Made by a program: the position numbers and the translations under genes. Source: JABCPE02 sp963530615 (lineage in GTDB: Bacteria; Bacteroidota; Bacteroidia; Flavobacteriales; Weeksellaceae). From it: 8,403 nucleotides of DNA. Below the pieces are notes generated by a model. That model saw only the letters and a program-made list of their open reading frames with translations. It had not been told where the DNA came from and searched no databases. Positions 1 through 5,335 of this stretch are shown in pieces (positions within the stretch are counted from its first letter, which is position 1; every line of letters starts with the position of its first letter). Where the stretch lies: assembly GCA_963530615.1 (NCBI GenBank), contig CAUSDX010000024.1, positions 1-8,403 on the forward strand. Reading direction: 5' to 3'.

Positions 1-2
1 AA

Positions 3-113
3 GAAAGGGAAAAAGAGAACAGGGATTTTTTCAAGTTAAGACCCAAAGAAGAAAAGGATGCTGAAAAAGAAGAAATCATGCAAGAGCCTACTAAATCAAG
101 AATACGGAGATAG
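3..113 (+). CDS. 3' end of an unrecognised gene, cut by the window edge
   Basis: One frame stays open from the window edge to a TAG at 111-113 and encodes 36 residues. The other two + frames stop within the first 63 bases. The tail is very rich in Lys, Glu and Arg (for example KEEKDAEKEE) and ends in the basic stretch KSRIRR, which suggests a charged, probably helical C-terminus. No family can be named from so short a piece. It converges on the lipoprotein gene at 221-697. The gap between them is AT-rich, and I see no convincing terminator in it. The open frame is visible; that it is a real gene is inferred from its length, composition and position at the edge. Confidence 0.4.
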   Translation, partial: EREKENRDFFKLRPKEEKDAEKEEIMQEPTKSRIRR

Positions 114-220
114 AAATTTTAAAATTTATTTATTGTTTATCTTTGTTTATTTTCTTTAGTAAAGGTGTGTTTTATGGTTTTCTCTCCACAATAGGAACAC
201 CTACCCACACATCTGGAACA

Positions 221-697
221 TTACCTATTCATAACAAAAACAACACATTTGAAACATAACCATGTGGGTACATTATCAGTACCTAATAATTCTTTCAATT
301 CAGGGAAAATAGTTTCTATATGTTTACCTTTATATTTTGGGTTTGGAGTAAATTCTAACCCTGCCCAAATTGTGTAATATAATTGTTTCTTTTCCTTTTC
401 ACTTAAAGAAGACACTATTATCAAATATTTGTCTATTGTTACTATATCTATCATCTCAATTAGTACAGCTCCGTGTTGGTAAGAACCAAAGTCGCCAATA
501 CTTATTTTAGATAGATTTAATATTGAATCTTTATCTCCTTCTAATGCTCCATTAACAAGTTCACAATATGTTTTACCATTAATTTTTATATCCTCAAATA
601 GATGATAGTCTAATTCAAAACTCAAATTTTTAGAGCAATTATCTGAATGACAAGAATAAAGAAAAGAAACTATTAGTATCAAAAAATATTTTCTCAT
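221..697 (-). CDS. Small lipoprotein, probable immunity protein of the adjacent Tlde1-type toxin module
   Basis: The 158-aa protein starts with a lipoprotein signal peptide: MRK, a hydrophobic stretch, then the lipobox LYSC with the lipidated Cys at residue 16. Mature protein should therefore be anchored on the periplasmic side of a membrane. Four further Cys are present (C21, C45, C148, C151), the last two as a CFKC motif near the C-terminus. I recognise no named domain. Its ATG lies 3 nt after the stop of the toxin-like ORF at 701-1054 (TAA-TCA-ATG), so the two are probably translated together. A small lipoprotein directly downstream of a peptidoglycan-targeting toxin domain is the usual form of a periplasmic immunity protein, so I infer that role from context only. 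No promoter of its own is visible. Past the stop, another frame (222-172) reads NVPDVWVGVPIVERKP, which loosely echoes residues 142-146 (NVPTW), so the 3' end may be rearranged. Alternatively it is an unrelated hypothetical lipoprotein. Confidence 0.72.
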   Translation of the reverse strand: MRKYFLILIVSFLYSCHSDNCSKNLSFELDYHLFEDIKINGKTYCELVNGALEGDKDSILNLSKISIGDFGSYQHGAVLIEMIDIVTIDKYLIIVSSLSEKEKKQLYYTIWAGLEFTPNPKYKGKHIETIFPELKELLGTDNVPTWLCFKCVVFVMNR

Positions 698-700
698 TGA

Positions 701-1054
701 TTATTTACTTTTAACATTTTTTACTTTATCAACTCCCATAACCCTAATCGTTCCATATTTTAATCGTGATGAAAAAGGATTCCATTTTTGATTTCCCTCT
801 CTTTTAGGTACAGTTGTTTTAGATGTATTTTTTAATATAGTTTTAAGAACATTCCATTCTTTTTCCCTATCTCCTTGAGAAGTATCATAAGTAATACAAC
901 CGAGACTAATTGTACCTAAATGTAACCGATAACCATTTCGTGTTTTTCCTTCTGCATTTTTTTCGCCTTGATGATGGTCATCATATCTTGACTCATCTAT
1001 TGGGTCTACTTTATACCATGCATTATTTTTTACAGGTAGGGGAAAACCTTGCAT
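701..1054 (-). CDS. Tlde1 (DUF2778)-like peptidoglycan-targeting toxin domain, N-terminally truncated
   Basis: This 117-aa ORF contains GYRLHLGTISLGCITYD at residues 41-57. His45 and Cys53, with Ser50 and Gly52 between, match the H...S-x-G-C signature of the Tlde1/DUF2778 family, relatives of YkuD L,D-transpeptidases that act on peptidoglycan peptides in the periplasm as T6SS or polymorphic-toxin domains. The FPLP stretch at residues 4-7 matches where such domains usually have a proline-rich turn, but family members normally have further beta strands before it, and delivery or Rhs-type regions before that. Here the frame is closed by stops within 9 nt upstream of the ATG, and a tRNA terminator lies about 50 nt upstream. 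There is no signal peptide and no visible promoter. The ATG falls inside one copy of a 16-bp direct repeat. It is best read as a displaced C-terminal toxin cassette or pseudogene, still paired with the downstream lipoprotein gene. The family call rests on the motif alone; activity is doubtful. Confidence 0.65.
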   Translation of the reverse strand: MQGFPLPVKNNAWYKVDPIDESRYDDHHQGEKNAEGKTRNGYRLHLGTISLGCITYDTSQGDREKEWNVLKTILKNTSKTTVPKREGNQKWNPFSSRLKYGTIRVMGVDKVKNVKSK

Positions 1055-1065
1055 TATTTTTTACA
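1019..1065. repeat. 16-bp direct repeat at the start of the toxin ORF
   Basis: TGCATTATTTTTTACA occurs exactly at 1019-1034 and again at 1050-1065, a 31-bp spacing. The spacing is not a multiple of three. On the - strand the inner copy is read as VKNNA inside the toxin ORF, while the outer copy supplies the ATG and an upstream stop. A related 8-mer, TATACCAT, lies just beside the inner copy (1012-1019) and recurs at 1083-1090. This looks like the scar of a small duplication or recombination at the 5' edge of the truncated gene. Confidence 0.8.
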
Positions 1066-1101
1066 AGTGAGTTGAGATGCTCTATACCATTTATTTTATA
1101 G

Positions 1102-1138
1102 AAATAGGGACTTTACAATTTTTGTAAAGTCCCTATTT
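1102..1138 (-). terminator. Rho-independent terminator of tRNA-Met
   Basis: The arms AAATAGGGACTTTACAA (1102-1118) and its exact complement (1122-1138) form a 17-bp perfect stem with a 3-nt loop. It lies 43 nt beyond the 3' end of the tRNA on the same strand, so it most simply ends the tRNA transcript. It also separates the toxin ORF at 1054 from the tRNA promoter, so expression of that ORF would need read-through. The stem has A/T flanks on both sides and could work in both directions. Confidence 0.8.
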
Positions 1139-1181
1139 TAGTCCCTTTCATCTATAAACTATTGAATTACAGATGTTGTTG

Positions 1182-1255
1182 TAGCGAAGACGGGACTTGA
1201 ACCCGTGACCTTTGGGTTATGAATCCAACGCTCTAACCACCTGAGCTACCTCGCC
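1182..1255 (-). tRNA. tRNA-Met (anticodon CAT)
   Basis: The - strand folds as a 74-nt cloverleaf: acceptor GGCGAGG pairing with CTTCGCT (including G-U pairs), D arm GCTC/GAGC, anticodon loop TTCATAA with CAT at the anticodon, a 5-nt variable region, T arm ACGGG-TTCAAGT-CCCGT, and discriminator A. No CCA is encoded (CAA follows), as is usual in Bacteroidota. The anticodon stem TTGGA/CCCAA has an A-C mismatch next to the loop. The paired G at position 1 and the lack of three G-C pairs in the anticodon stem argue against an initiator tRNA. A CAT anticodon could also belong to a lysidine-modified tRNA-Ile, but the overall sequence looks like elongator Met. Its 3' end faces the accessory patch at 1-1100, the usual orientation for a tRNA used as an integration site. 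Confidence 0.95.
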
Positions 1256-1267
1256 ATTGATTTGATG

Positions 1268-1298
1268 CAAAGATAAGAATTATTTCTTTATTACCAAA
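1268..1298 (-). promoter_or_regulatory. Promoter of tRNA-Met
   Basis: On the - strand TTTG (1298-1295) is followed after 19 nt by TATCTTTG (1275-1268), an exact match to the Bacteroidota -7 consensus TAnnTTTG. The mature tRNA begins 13 nt after the box. The promoter fills the gap between the tRNA and the stop codon of the thioredoxin-like gene, so the tRNA is transcribed on its own. Confidence 0.85.
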
Positions 1299-1299
1299 T

Positions 1300-2580
1300 T
1301 TATTTTAGATTATTTGATGATAAAAATTCAGAAAAGTTTCTTGGTTTTTCTATGATTTTATTGTCTTTATCTAATATATAATAAGTAGGTGTTCCGTGCA
1401 CATTATAAACTTCAACAGCTTTACTTTTCCAACCTTTTAATTCTGAATCATTTATCCATGGTAAAGAATTTGTTTTTTCTTCATAGGCTTTTTGGTCAGA
1501 ATCTAAAGAAATAGCTACTACCTCGATTCCTTTTGATTTTAGAAGGGAATAATTTTCTAATATAATAGGAAGTTCTGATAAACAATGTGGACAAGTAGAA
1601 GACCAAAATAAAACTACTTTTTTATTTGCCTTTATTCCGCTGAGTTTTTTGGCTTTTGTGTTTTTGGCATGAGCCGTAAAAGTATAATCTTCAAAAGTAG
1701 CACCTATCTCTGTGTTTTTAATAGATTTAATGCTATTTTTTAGATTTTGGTTAATTTCACAAGTAAGGGCTGAGGCTTTTTTATAATATTTTTCTTTTTC
1801 TGCTTTTAGTCCATAAATGTCAAAAATATTTAACAATTCTGCTAAAATAGTCTGCCCTCTTGGAGTTTCTAAATTTAGATTATCAAGTAATTTATCAACT
1901 TCTGGTATTAGATTTTCGCGAGATAAATTTTTAAGGAAATTGATAAGCACAGGTCTTACGAGTGATGAGCTTTCTAATAACTCACCTGAATTGATTAAAA
2001 AATCCGCATAAGCCTGTGAAGAAAGTCTATAAGCGGGATTCTCGGAGGCGTATTTGCTGTTTTTTGTATAAAATGCTGTGAAAGAGTTTTCCTCTGCATT
2101 GTTTTCTATTGTTTCAAGTTTTTTGATTTCTTCATTTAATGCCTTACCAAAATCAGTTTGGTTTTCATAAAAATTTTTAATCTGTTTCAAAACAGGTAAA
2201 ATATGCTCTATTTTATCTTTTGATGATAAATAATGATTCCACGACTTATTAGCTTCATCGCTGAAATTAACGCCTGAAATTTTATCAGATTCTGCATTAA
2301 GTTTCATTTCTATATTTTTATTCTCAGAAATAAAATTTATAGAATGATTGCTTTTGGGGAAATATGCTTTTAGTATTCCTTTATAAGGGGAAGAAATTTG
2401 CACTATCCATTTTCCATTTTTTTTCTCTGTTTGGGCGGTATAGATATCTTTAGAGCCATTAAGTGTATAAATCATCACTTCTTTATCTGTAAAATCTTTA
2501 GGAGCTTCTATGGAGATGCTAAACTGGGCAGAGAGTATTTCTATGCTTAAAACTGCTAATGATAAGATTATTTTTTTCAT
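1300..2580 (-). CDS. Secreted TlpA-like thioredoxin-fold disulfide reductase
   Basis: The protein has 426 residues. An N-terminal signal peptide (MKKIILSLAVLSIEILSA, likely cut before Gln19) sends it across the inner membrane. Residues 20-100 form a beta-rich region like the N-terminal DUF4369-type domains of Bacteroidota thioredoxin proteins. Residues 110-285 are a helical middle region. The C-terminal thioredoxin fold runs from about 292 to 420, with the active site WSSTCPHC (Cys330 and Cys333) and the cis-proline loop GTPT (Pro398). This predicts a periplasmic thiol-disulfide reductase of the TlpA/AhpC-TSA class that reduces or isomerises envelope protein disulfides; the substrate is unknown. 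A lone Cys274 lies before the fold. The only sensible start is the ATG at 2580, because the next Met is residue 36. A -7 box ends only 4 nt before that ATG, suggesting a leaderless mRNA. The strong hairpin just upstream separates it from the preceding two genes. Confidence 0.9.
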   Translation of the reverse strand: MKKIILSLAVLSIEILSAQFSISIEAPKDFTDKEVMIYTLNGSKDIYTAQTEKKNGKWIVQISSPYKGILKAYFPKSNHSINFISENKNIEMKLNAESDKISGVNFSDEANKSWNHYLSSKDKIEHILPVLKQIKNFYENQTDFGKALNEEIKKLETIENNAEENSFTAFYTKNSKYASENPAYRLSSQAYADFLINSGELLESSSLVRPVLINFLKNLSRENLIPEVDKLLDNLNLETPRGQTILAELLNIFDIYGLKAEKEKYYKKASALTCEINQNLKNSIKSIKNTEIGATFEDYTFTAHAKNTKAKKLSGIKANKKVVLFWSSTCPHCLSELPIILENYSLLKSKGIEVVAISLDSDQKAYEEKTNSLPWINDSELKGWKSKAVEVYNVHGTPTYYILDKDNKIIEKPRNFSEFLSSNNLK

Positions 2581-2584
2581 GATT

Positions 2585-2592
2585 CAAAGATA
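2585..2592 (-). promoter_or_regulatory. -7 promoter box directly before the thioredoxin-like gene
   Basis: TATCTTTG, an exact TAnnTTTG match, is followed by AATC and then the ATG at 2580. Since transcription in these bacteria starts about 4-6 nt after this box, the mRNA should begin at or next to the start codon. No clear TTTG is seen at -33, because that region is taken up by the terminator hairpin at 2596-2627. The box is directly visible; its use is inferred. Confidence 0.65.
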
Positions 2593-2595
2593 ATA

Positions 2596-2627
2596 AAAAA
2601 ACTCATAGAGTTTTCTATGAGTTTTTT
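2596..2627 (-). terminator. Rho-independent terminator after the T9SS protein/small-protein operon
   Basis: The arms 2596-2609 and 2614-2627 (AAAAAACTCATAGA and its complement) pair over 14 bp around a 4-nt loop. On the - strand the stem ends in a run of T. It lies 11 nt after the stop of the 96-aa gene and ends that operon. It is symmetric enough to stop + strand transcripts too. Confidence 0.85.
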
Positions 2628-2637
2628 ATTTTTATTC

Positions 2638-2928
2638 TTAAGATTTTACCATTTTATTTTTCTGGGTAGTGTAGTAGTAATATCCTAAAATAAGCACTAT
2701 TGCTACAGCTATCAATATTCCTTCATACATATCTATAGGGATATCTTGAGTTCCCTCCATATGTCCTGGTATTCCAATACTTTCTCCATCTTCTGTTTCA
2801 TCATCTACAGTTTCAAATTCAATATCTGCTGCACCACTACCACTATCAGAGTCATTCCCACTTGCCCAAGAAAATGCATTGAACAAAAATATCAGTATCC
2901 ATCCTAGAATATATTTTAATTTTTCCAT
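2638..2928 (-). CDS. Small secreted, C-terminally membrane-anchored protein, PID-CTERM-like
   Basis: The protein has 96 residues. Residues 1-23 are a signal peptide ending in FSWA. Next comes a very acidic, Ser/Gly-rich linker (about 24-62, many Asp and Glu). Then comes DIPIDMYEG (62-70) followed by a single hydrophobic segment (70-86, ending in a run of four Tyr) and a short tail with Lys90, Lys92 and Lys95. The order Pro-Ile-Asp, hydrophobic segment, basic end resembles the small flavobacterial proteins labelled PID-CTERM, whose function is unknown to me. It lies 10 nt downstream of the T9SS cargo gene and shares its transcript, so it may work with that surface protein, for example in its handling or anchoring at the membrane. 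That link is inferred from gene order; the class assignment is from motif memory only. No catalytic residues are visible. Confidence 0.75.
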   Translation of the reverse strand: MEKLKYILGWILIFLFNAFSWASGNDSDSGSGAADIEFETVDDETEDGESIGIPGHMEGTQDIPIDMYEGILIAVAIVLILGYYYYTTQKNKMVKS

Positions 2929-2938
2929 CTATATCTTA

Positions 2939-5062
2939 TTATTTGTTAATAAATTTTAATATTCTCACTTCACCATTTTGGTAAGTAACTTTTACCATAT
3001 ACATTCCTACGGAGCTTACATTTACCGCATAATCTGCTTCAGTAGTTACACCAGATACAGAAGATACTAATTTTCCTGCTACATTATATATCTGGATATC
3101 TGCAGTTTTGCTAATGTTCTCAAATCTTATCTTACCTTTTCCTGCATCTTCATAGATGATGGTTTTATGAGAAGATACCAATGTATTTAGATTAGGCAAC
3201 GCCTCTGGATTTTTTGCTTTATCATCTTTTTTAGCCTGAGGAAGAGCTTTCCAATAGATTACAAAACGCTTCTCTACATCTTCATCTGCTACGAAAGTAT
3301 ATTCTTTTTTAGGGTCTATTTGTGTTACCTCATTCGTTTTGGTGTCTTTTAGGAAAAATTCAGATGTTTTATCAACTTGATTAAAGATATTTCCTTCATA
3401 TAGACCAAATAATAAGCGATAGGCTTGCCCTTTTGTTAGATGATTAAACCCAACTCCCAAAGGTTTTCCTACATAGGATAAACTATTAAATCCGTTAAAC
3501 TCCTTTTTACTTTTATATTCTATCTCATTATCCTTCACTCCATATAAGAACACCGCATTAGAATTACCACTTGCTTGTCCTTCCTCTTTTTTATAATCTG
3601 CCCCCACTAAGAATACAGGGTTCCCAAGTTGCTGATTATCTTGTACTAAAGAGATTTTCAACTGATGAAAATTAGGAACTTCTTTTCTTATTTTTCCTAC
3701 AGATGCGGTTCTAAGACCAGAGACGCTATTAGTCTTCAGCCCAGGTATATTCAGATCTGCATTAGTCTTTGCTGTAACTGTCGCTTTTGGGCTATGGCTA
3801 AATGTTTTATGTCTATCTTCAAAATTTACATTTACAGCTAATATCCTATCATTGTCAAAAGCATTTGCAAGAGATATTGCTGGGAAATATAGCTGAAAAG
3901 TTTCCGTAGGTCTTATGATAAGAGCTTCCGCTGCCCCTTCCCATGCTCCTGCATCATTAATCCGAGCGGCATGATAACTACTTCTTACTGTTATAGTCCC
4001 CTTTTTTCTAGTCCAATCATCATCATAGTCATCCATTCTTTTTAGAATGGTAAAGTCTTTTAATCCATAGCTACTACTATTATCTGCTGGGTCAGCATAT
4101 GTAATGAGGGATCTGAAATCACCACTATCAGCCTGTCCATCAAAAGCGATCTTTAACCAACTTTGAACCTTAGTATTGCTTTCTTGTGTATCTTTATCCA
4201 ATTCTGATAAGTCTATATTAGAAGTATAGGGATTCCCAAATCTATATATATTCTTGCCATATATTTTACTAGCTGTTTTAGTATAACCTAAATAGCTTTC
4301 ATATTTCTCAAGATAAGGGTTTCTCATTACCTTCCAATCATTATATTTTGCCTCTGAAAATTGAGAAGGATTACTTGCAAAAGGTGTAATGACTCCCTTT
4401 ATTCCCTCTCTGTCATATGCTTTACCAGAAGGAGTACCCTTATAAGAGATAGTCCCTTTGGCTACTTGCTTCATATCATTTTCTCTAAGGTTAAGATTAT
4501 AGATATCTCCAGCCTTGAAAGAGTCTCCTTTTTCCACAGCATCATGATGTAGTCTATTATTATCCCATTTAGTAAGGGTCATTTTGTATCTATCAGGACA
4601 AGGGGCGTTTTTAGGGCAATATCCTTTAAAATCACTTTCATTTTTCCCAAAAGAGTGCATTAGATACTTCACAGAATCTACATAAGGAAAACTCATTTCA
4701 TAAGACCCATCGAAGTAAGTACGAGGAGGAGCTAGCCTCTCTACGGTCATTCTCGCTGTGGCATCCTTCTTAGACTTTATTATTACCTGCCCATAATTCA
4801 CTCTATCTGTGTAGACATTTACAAATTCCTTACCTTCATTGTTGGTATTGTTATCGCCTTTTACATAATTTCCATCAATAGAAATATTCCCATTGTTTTC
4901 TACGGATTTTTCCATGTTGGAATCTATCATGAAATCTCCCTTGCTATACACTGACGCACCTGTAGAAACAAAAAACTTTGCATCACTTCCTACATAAGTA
5001 GTCTGTGCATTCATTGCAAAAACTGCAGCCAATGCTCCTAAAGTTAATAATTTTCTTCTCAT
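2939..5062 (-). CDS. Large secreted surface protein with T9SS type A sorting domain
   Basis: The 707-aa protein has a signal peptide (MRRKLLTLGALAAVFAMNA, likely cut before Gln20). From about residue 640 it has a typical T9SS type A C-terminal sorting domain: ADIQIYNVAGKLV at about 654-666, then a beta strand region with GMYMVKV and the final LKFINK. Such tails direct passage through the outer membrane by the type IX system and are usually removed or used for surface attachment. The body has no recognisable enzyme motif. It contains RFGNPYTSNIDLS (274-286), a stretch I associate with a repeated flavobacterial family of large surface proteins, and a two-cysteine motif CPKNAPC (149-155). An adhesin or other surface structural role is possible but unproven. 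It is the first gene of an operon with the 96-aa protein 10 nt downstream, and has a clear promoter about 90 nt upstream. The ATG at 5062 is fixed by the signal peptide. Confidence 0.9.
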   Translation of the reverse strand: MRRKLLTLGALAAVFAMNAQTTYVGSDAKFFVSTGASVYSKGDFMIDSNMEKSVENNGNISIDGNYVKGDNNTNNEGKEFVNVYTDRVNYGQVIIKSKKDATARMTVERLAPPRTYFDGSYEMSFPYVDSVKYLMHSFGKNESDFKGYCPKNAPCPDRYKMTLTKWDNNRLHHDAVEKGDSFKAGDIYNLNLRENDMKQVAKGTISYKGTPSGKAYDREGIKGVITPFASNPSQFSEAKYNDWKVMRNPYLEKYESYLGYTKTASKIYGKNIYRFGNPYTSNIDLSELDKDTQESNTKVQSWLKIAFDGQADSGDFRSLITYADPADNSSSYGLKDFTILKRMDDYDDDWTRKKGTITVRSSYHAARINDAGAWEGAAEALIIRPTETFQLYFPAISLANAFDNDRILAVNVNFEDRHKTFSHSPKATVTAKTNADLNIPGLKTNSVSGLRTASVGKIRKEVPNFHQLKISLVQDNQQLGNPVFLVGADYKKEEGQASGNSNAVFLYGVKDNEIEYKSKKEFNGFNSLSYVGKPLGVGFNHLTKGQAYRLLFGLYEGNIFNQVDKTSEFFLKDTKTNEVTQIDPKKEYTFVADEDVEKRFVIYWKALPQAKKDDKAKNPEALPNLNTLVSSHKTIIYEDAGKGKIRFENISKTADIQIYNVAGKLVSSVSGVTTEADYAVNVSSVGMYMVKVTYQNGEVRILKFINK

Positions 5063-5150
5063 TTAGTATACCGTATTTATTCTATAAAAAATTGATTGTA
5101 CAATTCGCGGTTATGAAAAATATCATACCACATAAAGACATAACATTATG

Positions 5151-5182
5151 CAAAGATAATAACTTTTATTGTATTACACAAA
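5151..5182 (-). promoter_or_regulatory. Promoter of the T9SS protein operon
   Basis: On the - strand TTTG (5182-5179), 20 nt of spacer, then TATCTTTG (5158-5151) match the Bacteroidota promoter consensus exactly. The predicted start of transcription near 5146 gives a leader of about 85 nt before the ATG at 5062. I see no clear riboswitch or strong hairpin in the leader. Confidence 0.85.
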
Positions 5183-5289
5183 AAAACTTCTTCTTGTTCC
5201 TAATAATCAATAATCATGCCTAAAATGTTTTTTAATAAAATATTTTTACTTTATAGGAAGAAAATATCAGTTTTTTCACTTATTATTCA

Positions 5290-5297
5290 TATCTTCG
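5290..5297 (+). promoter_or_regulatory. Probable -7 box of the S46 peptidase gene
   Basis: TATCTTCG differs at one position from TAnnTTTG and lies 38 nt before the ATG at 5336, giving a leader of about 34 nt. No clear TTTG is found at the expected -33 distance, where the sequence is mostly T. It is the best candidate in the 273-nt divergent gap, but weaker than the others in the window. Confidence 0.5.
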
Positions 5298-5335
5298 CAC
5301 TTTATGAAAATTATTTTTAACTAAAATTTTATCAA

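Noticed and set aside
138..145. TATCTTTG on the + strand, a perfect -7 box between the first partial gene and the lipoprotein gene
   Set aside because: No TTTG lies 19-21 nt upstream and no + strand gene follows; transcription would run antisense to the lipoprotein. In AT-rich DNA a chance match is likely, though an antisense RNA cannot be excluded.
163..202. AGGTGT/ACACCT inverted repeat after the lipoprotein gene as a terminator
   Set aside because: Only 6 bp with a 28-nt loop and no adjacent T run; too weak to call.
5110..5144. GTTATG/CATAAC inverted repeat in the leader of the T9SS operon as a riboswitch or regulatory hairpin
   Set aside because: A 6-bp arm with a 23-nt loop in AT-rich sequence is expected by chance; no known riboswitch pattern is seen.
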